The notes below the pieces were generated by a model. That model made no database searches. It saw nothing but the letters and a program-made list of their open reading frames with translations, and was not told where the DNA came from. A program made the position numbers and the translations under genes. Positions 38,495 through 46,481 of a stretch of DNA of 64,000 nt are shown one piece after another (the stretch's first letter is position 1; each line of letters begins with the position of its first letter). The stretch is taken from assembly GCA_000828075.3 (NCBI GenBank), contig JXCB02000027.1:923083-987082 (forward strand). Reading direction: 5' to 3'. This DNA comes from Tolypothrix campylonemoides VB511288. GTDB lineage: Bacteria > Cyanobacteriota > Cyanobacteriia > Cyanobacteriales > Nostocaceae.

Positions 38495-39115
38495 ATGAAA
38501 GAACAGCAAGGACCTAACCGTATTTCTCCAGGTGTCATTGCAGCTGTTTCAGCAGCGGTTATTGCAGTGACTGCTGGTGTTGCTTTTTTTGGCTCAAAAT
38601 CTGATAAGAATAACCCCCCTCCTGTAGCAATCCCTGTTCCAGAAGCAGTTCAACCTCAGCCATCAGATAATCGCCTAGCTAATGAACAAAATGCTCAAAT
38701 CTATTGGTTGCAAGACACTGGCACTGGTTTGAAATTGGTTCCCCAAACAGTTCAAGTTAAAGCAGTTGGAAAGTCGCCCAATCAAGTATTAGAAGGGGCT
38801 TTCCAACAATTATTAGCAGGACCCACAGAAGGGACGGACTCTACCACAATTCCAAAAGGAACCAAGCTGTTGGGTGTCAAACAGGCGTCGGATGGCATCC
38901 ACGTTAATTTATCGGAAGAATTTACGAGTGGAGGTGGTAGTTCTTCAATGATGGGTCGCGTGGGGCAAGTTGTCTACACTGCTACAGCTTCAGATGAAAA
39001 TGCCAAAGTGTACATTGAAGTCAACGGGCAACCATTGGAGGTTTTAGGTGGTGAAGGTCTGGAGTTGGAACAACCACTGACACGTGAAAGCTTTGATAAA
39101 AATTATTCACTTTAG
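38495..39115 (+). CDS. GerMN domain protein
   Basis: 206 residues from ATG 38495, chosen because GGAAGG lies eight bases upstream. One N-terminal membrane helix (GVIAAVSAAVIAVTAGVAFFG), a Pro-rich spacer and a GerMN domain (IYWLQDTGTGLKLVPQ, GTKLLGVKQASDGIHVNLSEEF). GerMN domains occur in spore germination and cell-wall proteins; the role in cyanobacteria is unknown, presumably in the periplasm. Confidence 0.8.
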   Translation: MKEQQGPNRISPGVIAAVSAAVIAVTAGVAFFGSKSDKNNPPPVAIPVPEAVQPQPSDNRLANEQNAQIYWLQDTGTGLKLVPQTVQVKAVGKSPNQVLEGAFQQLLAGPTEGTDSTTIPKGTKLLGVKQASDGIHVNLSEEFTSGGGSSSMMGRVGQVVYTATASDENAKVYIEVNGQPLEVLGGEGLELEQPLTRESFDKNYSL

Positions 39116-39118
39116 TTA

Positions 39119-39262
39119 AGAGTCATTAGTCATTAGTCATTAGTCATTAGTGAGTCCAGTGAGTCATCGGAGGGTTTCCCTCCGTAGGCAACTGGCGTAT
39201 CTCTTTCAGAGACGCTTCGCGAACGCATGATTGCGTGCGCTTTGCGCATACCCGTAAGGGTC
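39119..39262. repeat. TCATTAG tandem repeat and palindromic dispersed repeat
   Basis: Four TCATTAG heptamers at about 39122-39150 are followed by GGAGGGTTTCCCTCC, GGCAACTGGCG and GCATGATTGCGTGCGC words shared with 28000-28175. No gene. Confidence 0.65.
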
Positions 39263-39346
39263 ATTAGTCCTTAGTCATAAGCGATGACATCAGGACAAAG
39301 GACTTTTGACTACTCCTTTCCCGCCCAAAGAATACCTATTTAAAAT

Positions 39347-39924
39347 GTGAGTGATTTTAACCCCAAAGAAAAAACGCTCTTGATTCTGGGTAAAGGCAAG
39401 GGTAGCCAGAAGGATGTTCTTGACCTATCGGACAAAACCACCGCCGCGATCGCCGATTGGATTAAAGCTTGTAAAAACAAACGTGGCTTAGACCCGCTTT
39501 TTACCGTGCTGGGTTATCACAAGAATCCAGCGAGATTAACCGGGGAGGCAATGAGGCGATTGGTGGATGGGTTATGTAAGCAAGCCGGAATTACTAAAAA
39601 GATGTCACCCCATCGCATCCACCACACTGCGATTACTACAGTATTGGATCTCAATAATGGTAACGTGAGTTCGATATATCCTGATTTGACCCCTCTCCAA
39701 ACCTCTCCCCGAAGTGGGGAGAGGCTTAAAAAGCCGATTCTTTCGTACCTGCGTTACGGATTTTTTGCCCCTTCCCTTGTAGGGAAGGGGTTGGGGTTAG
39801 GTTTCGTCGAACTCACGTTAATGGTAACTACTGTGCAACTCAGCGATTCAGCAGACACGCCCAAGTGCAGACAGTGTTGAAATATGATGATAACCGGAGC
39901 GCGTTTGCAAAAGCAGATGAGTGA
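39347..39924 (+). pseudogene. Tyrosine recombinase (phage integrase) C-terminal part, broken by a MITE
   Basis: The first part (39347-39661) encodes an integrase catalytic region: LILGKGKGSQKDVLDL, then PHRIHHTAITTVLDLNNGN, which includes the HxxH/R box. A 158-bp MITE interrupts it after AATGGT. Beyond the MITE (39820-39924) the frame resumes with NGNYCATQRFSRHAQVQTVLKYDDN, bearing the catalytic H and the Tyr nucleophile region, and ends at TGA 39924. Removing the MITE and one 6-bp duplication joins the two frames exactly. The start looks N-terminally truncated too, since full integrases are about 300 residues. Confidence 0.85.
39662..39819. mobile_element. MITE copy 3 (158 bp), inserted in the integrase gene
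   Basis: 13-bp perfect inverted ends identical to copies 1 and 2. The flanking direct repeat is AATGGT (39656-39661 and 39820-39825), one base longer than in the other copies. It shifts the host frame by two bases and introduces unrelated codons. Confidence 0.9.
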
Positions 39925-40114
39925 CTCGATATCAGAATTGATTTAGAAAAAAACTAGAAATGAGGAAGAAGAGCATTTTCATCTCCTTTAGGGGATATGT
40001 TCATGAAAAGCCAAAGACCCCTGTGTCACCCTATTGACCCTCAGTTTGCAAAAATACAGGAAAAAGGGAGAATAATTCCAAATCCTGACCTATTTTGATG
40101 CAATCATTCCAAAA

Positions 40115-40705
40115 ATGTACGAAAAAATGTTTCAAGTGATAGATCAGCTCGTTGTACTTAGTGAGCAGCAGCGTGAAGATCTTAAAAGAGTGTCAACACC
40201 ACAAGAACTTCCCAAAGATTCAGTATTACTGGAACAAGGGCATATCTGTAATCACCTACATTTTGTTGTCGAAGGGGCAGTTAGATATTATTATCACCAA
40301 GATGATAAAGAAATAACTTCCGGTTTTAGATTTGAAGGTGATTTTATTAATTCTTTTTATAGCTTTATTTCTAGAAAACCCAGTAAAGAAAGCATTATTT
40401 TAATGTCTGACTGCAAGTTAGTAACGATTAGTTATGACAGTCTACAATATCTTTATAACAAAGATTCTGTGTGGAATAGGGTGGCTCGGTTGTCCATAGA
40501 AAGTTATTATATTCAATTAGAAGAGCATTCCTTTTCATTGCAATCTCAAACAGCATCAGAGCGTTACGCTCATTTATTGCAACAATATCCAGATATTCTC
40601 AATCGGGTCAAACTAGGACATCTAGCATCGTATTTAGGTGTGACTCAAGAAACACTAAGCCGTATTCGTGCCAAACATCGTAATCGCCAACGTTTGCGAA
40701 ATTAA
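40115..40705 (+). CDS. Crp/Fnr family transcriptional regulator
   Basis: 196 residues. A cyclic-nucleotide-binding-like beta barrel spans about 20-120 (PKDSVLLEQGHICNHLHFVVEGAVRYYY). A C-terminal helix-turn-helix (LGHLASYLGVTQETLSRIRAK) ends the protein. The recognition helix reads ETLSR, the E-x-x-S-R pattern that in FNR contacts TTGAT half-sites. There is no N-terminal Cys cluster, so it is not an FNR-type iron-sulfur sensor. Overall it resembles the short Crp-like regulators common in Bacteroidota. Two perfect TTGAT-N4-ATCAA boxes lie 175 bp downstream, before the Coq4-like gene. Confidence 0.88.
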   Translation: MYEKMFQVIDQLVVLSEQQREDLKRVSTPQELPKDSVLLEQGHICNHLHFVVEGAVRYYYHQDDKEITSGFRFEGDFINSFYSFISRKPSKESIILMSDCKLVTISYDSLQYLYNKDSVWNRVARLSIESYYIQLEEHSFSLQSQTASERYAHLLQQYPDILNRVKLGHLASYLGVTQETLSRIRAKHRNRQRLRN

Positions 40706-40741
40706 TTCTAATATATCAGCAAAAACTTAACTAATTATTGA

Positions 40742-40888
40742 GAATGCAGTAGTTTTAATTGCGAAGGCTGTTTAGCTTACTTTGATGATGGACAGATAAT
40801 TACAATCACTGCTTTTAATTCTTGGGGTGTTAGTAATTATGGTTTCAGGATTCGTCATGATTTTGAAAAACCGCTTTTTTTGATATAA
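40742..40888 (+). pseudogene. Gene remnant, 48 codons without start
   Basis: An open frame with no start codon, containing FNCEGCLAYFDDGQIITITA and FNSWGVSNYGFRIRHDFEK. Its composition is protein-like but I cannot name a family. It ends at TAA inside the first Fnr-type box. Confidence 0.3.
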
Positions 40889-40893
40889 ATCAA
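40880..40893. promoter_or_regulatory. Fnr-type operator, box 1
   Basis: TTGATATAAATCAA matches the FNR consensus TTGAT-N4-ATCAA at every defined base. Its centre is 16 bp from that of box 2 and about 107 bp upstream of the Coq4-like start. Confidence 0.7.
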
Positions 40894-40895
40894 AT

Positions 40896-40909
40896 TTGAT
40901 CTATATCAA
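40896..40909. promoter_or_regulatory. Fnr-type operator, box 2
   Basis: TTGATCTATATCAA is a second perfect TTGAT-N4-ATCAA site. A possible -10 element TAAGAT lies at 40944-40949, about 41 bp downstream of the box centre, so an activating position is plausible. Confidence 0.72.
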
Positions 40910-40993
40910 AAAAATCCACTAGACTTACCCCAATTAGTCAACCTAAGATGAAGCTATCAACCAAAGACAAGCAAACAAAAGGAGATAGTCATC

Positions 40994-41773
40994 ATGGGAT
41001 TCAAATATATCAATGAATTAGCTACTCAAGAAAACGTCAACCAACTCCTAACCTTAGTAGATATGGTGGCAGGCGGACGAATTGATACAGAAAATGTTTT
41101 CGATATTGAAGATGCACTACGTGATAGTGAACAAATGCAAAAATGTTTGCAAGTTGTGCGTCAACATCCAGCTTCTGCACAAATATTAGAAGAACGTTAT
41201 ATGGGGGCAGAATTTGATTTAGATGCTATGCTGCAAATGCCTAAAGATTCTTTAGGCTGGACTTATGCAAGAGTTTTGAGTGCGCTTAATTATAGCCCAG
41301 ATTTCTATCGCAAAGGCGAAATTATATCTGATGCCGATTACATTATTCATCGGGTACGCAAAACTCACGACTTGCATCATATTTTGACAGGTTTCAGTAT
41401 TGATGATTATGGCGAATTAGGCGTAATTTCTGTAATTGCGAGTCAGATTGGTTATCCTGCCTTTACCTTTATTGACATTGTGGCATTACTGTTAAACTTT
41501 TTTTCTGATATGCATCAACATCAAGGTATTGATGTAGCTCTAGAATACGATTTTGATTTGATTTCTCAAGGGGTAAAAATTGCTCGGCAAGCACAACCAC
41601 TGTTCCCAGTGAAGTTTGAAGAAGGACTAGAGCGACCTATTACTGAATGGCGTTCAGAATTGAATATTGTGCCTGTTACCGAAGGACATTGGAGTTTGTA
41701 TAGCCGTCCTCATTTACGAGATGCAATTGAATTGCCCTCGATTTCCCAAGAGCCTCAACTTGTTAGTGTTTAA
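40994..41773 (+). CDS. Coq4-like protein
   Basis: 259 residues. The Coq4 metal motif HDxxHx11E is present exactly as HDLHHILTGF through E (about residues 124-140), within VRKTHDLHHILTGFSIDDYGELGV. Coq4 in eukaryotes supports ubiquinone synthesis; cyanobacteria make plastoquinone rather than ubiquinone, so the role here is open. ATG preceded by AAAGGAG. It is the first gene after the paired Fnr-type boxes and is followed by an SDR and a pterin dehydratase in the same direction. Confidence 0.85.
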   Translation: MGFKYINELATQENVNQLLTLVDMVAGGRIDTENVFDIEDALRDSEQMQKCLQVVRQHPASAQILEERYMGAEFDLDAMLQMPKDSLGWTYARVLSALNYSPDFYRKGEIISDADYIIHRVRKTHDLHHILTGFSIDDYGELGVISVIASQIGYPAFTFIDIVALLLNFFSDMHQHQGIDVALEYDFDLISQGVKIARQAQPLFPVKFEEGLERPITEWRSELNIVPVTEGHWSLYSRPHLRDAIELPSISQEPQLVSV

Positions 41774-41887
41774 ACTAACAGTAATTAGCTACAGTAATTA
41801 GCTGAATTTAGAAATCTTGCAAACATAGACGGACACGCTTAATAATCAAGCGTGTCCTCAATTGAAAATTTGATGCTTGGGGATTTA

Positions 41888-42610
41888 ATGAACAATACAA
41901 TTTCCGCATTTCTGAAAGATAAGCACGTTTTAGTTACTGGTGGAACGGGTGGATTAGGACTTGGCGTTACGCCATCTGTTCTCGCCTCCGAAGCCGTTTC
42001 GTTGACAATTCCTTATACTAACGCGCGAAACGTTGAGCGATTAAAAAGTGTTCTGCCTGTAACCGATTTAGACCGTATTCGATTTGTTACAGCTAATCTG
42101 TCAAATGAATCGGCTGTGGAAAATTTAGTCAATGATATGGAACGAGTAGATGTTTTGATTCATCTCGTTGGTGGATTTTCGATGGGAAAAACCTATGAAT
42201 ATCCTTATGAAAAGTGGAAAGCTGACCTAGAACTGAATTTGAATCTTGCTTTCCTGGTGTTGAAACATAGTTTAAGAAGGATGTTTCAACACAGCTATGG
42301 ACGAATTGTGACAGTAGGTTCGCGGGGTGCCGTACAACCAGGGGGACAGTTAGCAGCCTATTGTGCCGCCAAAGCTGGATTAATAGCGTTGACCCAGGCG
42401 ATCGCTGATGAAACAAAAGGGACGAACATCACTGCTAATATCGTTTTACCTAGTGTGATCGATACTCCCACCAATCGAGCAGCAATGAATACAGAGAATG
42501 CCTCTGGGTGGGTTAAACCAGATTCTCTGGCACAGGTCATCTGTTTTTTGGCTTCAGAAGCTGCTCTAGATATGAGGGGAGCAATTGTTCCTGTGTATGG
42601 CAATCTTTAA
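41888..42610 (+). CDS. Short-chain dehydrogenase/reductase
   Basis: 240 residues from ATG 41888 (GGGGA upstream); an earlier GTG (41852) or ATG (41873) is possible. Cofactor motif TGGTGGLGLG near residue 18, NAG-equivalent VHLVGG region as LIHLVGGFS, catalytic Ser in TVGSRGA and YCAAK. All are intact, so an NAD(P)-dependent reductase is expected. The substrate is unknown; the adjacent pterin dehydratase allows a pterin-related guess only. Confidence 0.88.
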   Translation: MNNTISAFLKDKHVLVTGGTGGLGLGVTPSVLASEAVSLTIPYTNARNVERLKSVLPVTDLDRIRFVTANLSNESAVENLVNDMERVDVLIHLVGGFSMGKTYEYPYEKWKADLELNLNLAFLVLKHSLRRMFQHSYGRIVTVGSRGAVQPGGQLAAYCAAKAGLIALTQAIADETKGTNITANIVLPSVIDTPTNRAAMNTENASGWVKPDSLAQVICFLASEAALDMRGAIVPVYGNL

Positions 42611-42728
42611 ACTAAACTCTTTACACGAATGTGATTATCCAAATCTGGAATCAGCACTCGTGTAAGAGACAGCATCAACACACAAGATATTTTCATAATT
42701 TCACCTTTTGATTACTCAAAGTCAGACC

Positions 42729-43019
42729 ATGAGCAACTTATCCGTTTTATCAGCAAGTGAACTGGGTATTGCTTTGCAAGAACTGAGAGGTTGGAGTATT
42801 GAACAAGGGAAACTCCATCGTCAGTTTCAGTTCCCGTCCTTTATTGAAGCCTTTGGATTCATGACCAGTGTGGCACTGGTGGCAGAAACAATGGGACACC
42901 ATCCAGAATGGTGCAACATATACAACCGTATATCAGTCGATTTGATAACTCACGACGCAGGCGGAATTACCATGAATGATATACATTTGGCTCGCAAAAT
43001 GAATGAGCTAGAGCAATAA
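42729..43019 (+). CDS. Pterin-4a-carbinolamine dehydratase
   Basis: 96 residues from ATG 42729. The family core is complete: GHHPEWCNIYNRISVDLITHDAGGITMNDIHLA, with the active-site HHPEW and the later THD. It dehydrates 4a-hydroxytetrahydropterin, recycling the cofactor of aromatic amino acid hydroxylases; DCoH-like proteins also occur where no hydroxylase is known. It ends the run that begins with the Coq4-like gene; the gap to the SDR is about 118 bp. Confidence 0.93.
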   Translation: MSNLSVLSASELGIALQELRGWSIEQGKLHRQFQFPSFIEAFGFMTSVALVAETMGHHPEWCNIYNRISVDLITHDAGGITMNDIHLARKMNELEQ

Positions 43020-43139
43020 TATTTGGGGGTAAATGAGCAATCGTACAGAAAGTTACGCGCTTGGCTGTAGCCCCTACAAAAATCTGTGGTTCAATTAGCT
43101 GAAAATAGCTGTAAAAAAGCGCATTCAAAGCACCGTGTC

Positions 43140-43245
43140 CTCTCGACATAGACGCTTTAGACGCACTCTTCGGCGTGCCGCAGGCTAGAAGGCGTACCCG
43201 ATAGCCGTAAGGCGTGGCCGTACCCACTGGGTGCGCCTACAGCGC
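43140..43245. repeat. GC-rich dispersed palindromic repeat
   Basis: Contains CGGCGTGCCGCAGGC, AGGCGTACCCGATAGCC and TAAGGCGTGGCCGTACCC words, of the type scattered between genes in filamentous cyanobacteria. It is distinct from the 28000/39170 family. Confidence 0.5.
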
Positions 43246-43293
43246 ATAGGAAGAAAAAAGAAGATAGGTAATTTTATAGCGGGAAGGGACTAA

Positions 43294-43638
43294 TTACTTG
43301 CTATTTAAAATGCGAAAGTTACGGGCTTGCTGTTCTAACCTGGCGGCGAGGCGATCGCAAACCCGATTACACAATTCAAAAATCATCTCATCTTCCACCC
43401 GGTAGTAGGCACAAGTTCCTTCACTGCGGCGGCTGAGGATTCCTGCTTGCCACATTACCTTCAAATGTTTTGACACATTAGCCTGAGAAGTCTGTGTTGC
43501 CTCTACCAGTTCTTGCACACATTTTTCTTCATCCCGCAGCAAATGCAACAGCCGTAGGCGCATGGGTTCACTCAAGAGGCTGAAGTATTCAGCTACTTGT
43601 TGCACAACTTCTGGCGGTACAGGCAACGCTTGTTTCAT
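43294..43638 (-). CDS. ArsR/SmtB family transcriptional regulator
   Basis: 114 residues from ATG 43638; an extra eight residues are possible from 43662. Winged helix: SLLSEPMRLRLLHLLRDEEKCVQELVEATQTSQANVSKHLKVMWQAGILSRRSEGTCAYYRV. A single Cys in the alpha3-adjacent EEKCVQEL and one in GTCAYY, plus C in ELCNRVCD, might bind metal or a redox signal, but no classic ELCVCDL motif is seen. A perfect 8-bp inverted repeat lies just upstream. Likely autoregulated. Confidence 0.88.
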   Translation of the reverse strand: MKQALPVPPEVVQQVAEYFSLLSEPMRLRLLHLLRDEEKCVQELVEATQTSQANVSKHLKVMWQAGILSRRSEGTCAYYRVEDEMIFELCNRVCDRLAARLEQQARNFRILNSK

Positions 43639-43672
43639 CAGGTTAGATCCGTAAGGACTCAACTAAAAAGTT

Positions 43673-43692
43673 TATAACGAGGCATCGTTATA
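43673..43692. promoter_or_regulatory. Candidate ArsR-type operator
   Basis: TATAACGAGGCATCGTTATA has perfect 8-bp arms around GGCA. It lies 35 bp upstream of the ArsR ATG at 43638 and 12 bp from the end of accB. Its form and placement fit an autoregulatory site. Confidence 0.55.
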
Positions 43693-43703
43693 TAGATTAA
43701 TAC

Positions 43704-44267
43704 TTAATCAGGGTTAATTCGCATCAAAGGTTGACCATATTCCACAGGTTCACCGTTTTGAACGAGAATTTCTATCACTTGTCCGGATACTTCTGATTCG
43801 ATTTCATTCATCAGTTTCATGGCTTCGATAATACATACTGTTTGACCGCTTCTGACGCGATCGCCCACTTCCACAAATGGTGATTCGCTAGGACCAGGAG
43901 CGCGATAAAACGTTCCCACCATTGGGGAAGGGATGTCAACGAATTTCTGTTCTATGAGTGAGGGAACAGTCTGTGGCGGTACACTCACGCTATTGCTATC
44001 AAAGACGCGAGTTGGCGGGGTTTGGGTTACGGTTGGAGGCGAAGCCACCGCATAAGCAGGTGGTGGAACTGGCGTCAGTTCCGAACCAACCGCGCCTAAC
44101 CCCGCTTGAGGTGCTGACGTTTGATGAGTGCTTACTGCCTTACGAACCGTTAGCTCAAAATCGTCGCTTTTGAGCGTGACTTCTGCTATATCAGTTTGTG
44201 CAATAGTTGTCAATAGTTGGCGGATTTCATTAAAGTCCAATGGCACAGCTTTTCTGACCTCATGCAA
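43704..44267 (-). CDS. accB: Biotin carboxyl carrier protein of acetyl-CoA carboxylase
   Basis: 187 residues from ATG 44267; a GTG seven codons later (44246, preceded by GAGG) matches the usual cyanobacterial start PLDFNEIRQLL. N-terminal helical region, a Pro/Ala/Thr-rich linker (about 55-105) and a C-terminal biotinyl domain with the modified Lys in EAMKLMNEI. It carries CO2 between the AccC and AccA/D subunits for fatty acid synthesis. efp lies 108 bp upstream in the same direction, the common cyanobacterial efp-accB order. Confidence 0.95.
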   Translation of the reverse strand: MHEVRKAVPLDFNEIRQLLTTIAQTDIAEVTLKSDDFELTVRKAVSTHQTSAPQAGLGAVGSELTPVPPPAYAVASPPTVTQTPPTRVFDSNSVSVPPQTVPSLIEQKFVDIPSPMVGTFYRAPGPSESPFVEVGDRVRSGQTVCIIEAMKLMNEIESEVSGQVIEILVQNGEPVEYGQPLMRINPD

Positions 44268-44317
44268 TTAGGTGTAGATAGACTTTATCCGTGAAGTAAG
44301 TTTGCTCGTCAGGCAGG

Positions 44318-44358
44318 GATGTAAATCCCTGTTATAAATGAAAATAGGGATTTGCATC
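44318..44358 (-). promoter_or_regulatory. 13-bp-arm hairpin between efp and accB
   Basis: GATGTAAATCCCT (44318-44330) pairs with AGGGATTTGCATC (44346-44358), with one G-T pair. An alternative short stem AGGGA/TCCCT is nested in the first arm. In the efp-accB transcript this could act as an attenuator or processing site. Confidence 0.45.
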
Positions 44359-44375
44359 AAGAGGTGAAAATAAAG

Positions 44376-44933
44376 TTACTCCCTGCCAAGGTATGTGTCG
44401 TTACGGGTGTCTATACGGATGCGTTCTCCTTGGGAAATAAACAGCGGAACCATAACAATTGCTCCTGTTTCCACAGTTGCAGGCTTGGAACCACCAGTAG
44501 CAGTATCACCCTTAACACCTGGATCTGTTTGCACAATTTCCAACACGACAGAGTTAGGCAGTTCTACTTCTAGAACTTGGTCGTCCCAGCGAACGACGTT
44601 GACTTCCATACCTTCTTTAAGGTATTTTACGCGATCGCCAATCTGCGCTGCGCTCAATCTGCCTTCTTCGTAGGTTTCCATATCCATAAAGACGTACTCA
44701 TCACCTTCTTTATAGGTATGCTGCATCGTGCTTTTTTCCAGGTTGGCTTGCGGAACTGTTTCGCCGGCGCGGAACGTTCTTTCTACCACACTGCCACTTT
44801 GGGCATTTTTCAGTTTTGTCCGCACAAAGGCAGAGCCTTTACCTGGCTTAACGTGGAGGAATTCCACGACTCGCCACACAGACCCATCTAATACTATCGA
44901 GACACCAGGTCGAAAGTCGTTACTGGAGATCAT
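44376..44933 (-). CDS. efp: Translation elongation factor P
   Basis: 185 residues from ATG 44933 ([17 protein letters not shown]); an in-frame extension of 16 residues upstream is not conserved. The N-terminal KOW-like domain has the functional loop [16 protein letters not shown], with the Lys that enters the peptidyl-transferase centre. OB domains complete the protein, ending [13 protein letters not shown]. It relieves ribosome stalling at polyproline. Confidence 0.96.
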   Translation of the reverse strand: MISSNDFRPGVSIVLDGSVWRVVEFLHVKPGKGSAFVRTKLKNAQSGSVVERTFRAGETVPQANLEKSTMQHTYKEGDEYVFMDMETYEEGRLSAAQIGDRVKYLKEGMEVNVVRWDDQVLEVELPNSVVLEIVQTDPGVKGDTATGGSKPATVETGAIVMVPLFISQGERIRIDTRNDTYLGRE

Positions 44934-45040
44934 GAAACTTTCAAAATTTGGAAGACAATCGGGATTTATTTTAACCCCCAATAGCAGTAATTAGTCATTC
45001 CTCATGGTTTATTAGTTATTAGTACTCATAAAGGGGATGA

Positions 45041-45087
45041 GGGGGATGAGGGAGTGAGGGAGTGAGGGAGTGAGGGAGGGAGTGGGG
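45041..45087. repeat. Octameric short tandem repeat (AGTGAGGG)n
   Basis: About four units of GAGGGAGT with G-rich ends. It is the reverse complement of the repeat upstream of nadB. Confidence 0.8.
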
Positions 45088-45114
45088 AATGTTGCTTCCT
45101 TAATGTGCGACTTC

Positions 45115-45207
45115 CTAGCTGCTGCGACTGAAAAAGATGGCAGCAATGATGATTAACCCTAAAAGCGCCAAAGGTACCCACAAGTTAGGGATATCTGACA
45201 AACTCAT
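45115..45207 (-). CDS. Possible 30-residue single-helix membrane protein
   Basis: Thirty codons from ATG to TAG: a short polar start, then VPLALLGLIIIAAIFF and a basic-polar end SRSS. The size and single transmembrane helix resemble small photosynthetic-complex subunits, but it matches none that I can recall. No clear ribosome site. Confidence 0.4.
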   Translation of the reverse strand: MSLSDIPNLWVPLALLGLIIIAAIFFSRSS

Positions 45208-45325
45208 AAAATTCAAAATAAAAATTCAAAATCTTTTTATCTATATTCTGTAAGCACCACAAAATACTAACGCTAATTCGTAACAGGTAAATTCCAATAA
45301 ATTCCAAGAACATCCATGTGGTATT

Positions 45326-46313
45326 TTGTTTTGGCGCGTCCCAGAAAGCCGCGATGAAGAGTCTGCAAGACTTGATTGGTGGGGCGCAGCATTGGTTACT
45401 CTTGGCTTAGGGGTGATTGTCTACGGACTGATCGAATCGTCTCATTTAGGATTATTCCATCCTCTGGTTCTCGGTTGCTTAGCAGTGGGCGCACTTATCT
45501 TGAGTGCGTTTCTTTTTGTTGAGGCGAACAACCGCGCCCCGATGATGCCGTTATCTTTATTTAAATCGCGCACCTTCAGCGGTGCAAATTTGCTCACACT
45601 GCTGCTTTATTCAGCCTTGGGCGGGGTGTTTTACTTTGTTCCGTTCAATCTCATTCAAGTGCAACGCTACTCGGCTACAGCGGCTGGTGCGGTCTTCTTG
45701 CCGTTTATTGTAATCATGTTCTTTCTTTCACGTTGGTCTGGGGGGATTGGTGAGTCGCTACGGCGCAAAACTCCCCTTGACAATTGGTTCGATAATTGCT
45801 GCCCTTGGATTTGCTTTGTTTGCTGTCCCAGGAATTGGCGGTAGTTATTGGACAACGTTTTTCCCTGCCATAGTCGTTTTAGGTTTGGGTATGGCAATTA
45901 GCGTTGCCCCCTTGACAACAACGGTGATGGGTGCTGTTAAGCAACGACAAGCTGGTATTGCTTCAGGAATTAACAACGCTGTTGCTCGCACTGCTGGATT
46001 ACTAGCGATCGCCGTTTTCAATATCTTTGTTTTCAATACATTCAATCGCAGCCTCAATCAACGTTTAGCAACGTTAAATATACCGCTTGAAGTTCAAAAA
46101 CTGCTGGATAACCAACGTATTAAACTGGCGGGTGCTGAAGTTCCTTCTGGTGTGAGTGGTGAGGTGAGTGAAAAGATAAGACAGGCGATCGCCCTTGCAT
46201 TTGTAGATAGCTTTCGCTTAGTGATGTTTATTGGTGTTGGGTTGGCTTTGGCGAGTGCAGTTGTTGCCTTTCTAATGATTGGGAGAAATAAAAGGCAGAT
46301 ACAGCAACAGTAA
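45326..46313 (+). pseudogene. MFS efflux transporter remnant, 5'-truncated and frameshifted
   Basis: Encodes the C-terminal half of a 14-helix drug-resistance MFS protein (EmrB/QacA type): RLDWWGAALVTLGLGVIVYGLIESS, ANNRAPMMPLSLFKSRTF, then after a frameshift VSRYGAKLPLTIGSIIAALGF and GIASGINNAVARTAGLLAIAVFN. The frame breaks at a run of six G at 45742-45747; one G fewer joins the two parts as SGGLVSRYG. The N-terminal half is absent upstream, so the gene is dead or a fragment. Confidence 0.85.
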
Positions 46314-46481
46314 CGATGAATTGCGTTACCTCGGCTTATTGCTTTCTTCCTCACAAATTCCTCATTTTTTTCTATAATATTTTTTCTATAATATTTTTTA
46401 TATAATAAAAGAGTAAAAGGCAAATAAGCTTTGCTTTGCAAAGAAGAATTAGCGGAAGCGATCGCTTCGGAGGTGGCAAAT

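Noticed and set aside
39119-39150. TCATTAG repeats as a CRISPR or attachment site
   Set aside because: Simple heptamer tandem repeat without spacers; the nearby integrase is a broken fragment and no matching second site was seen.
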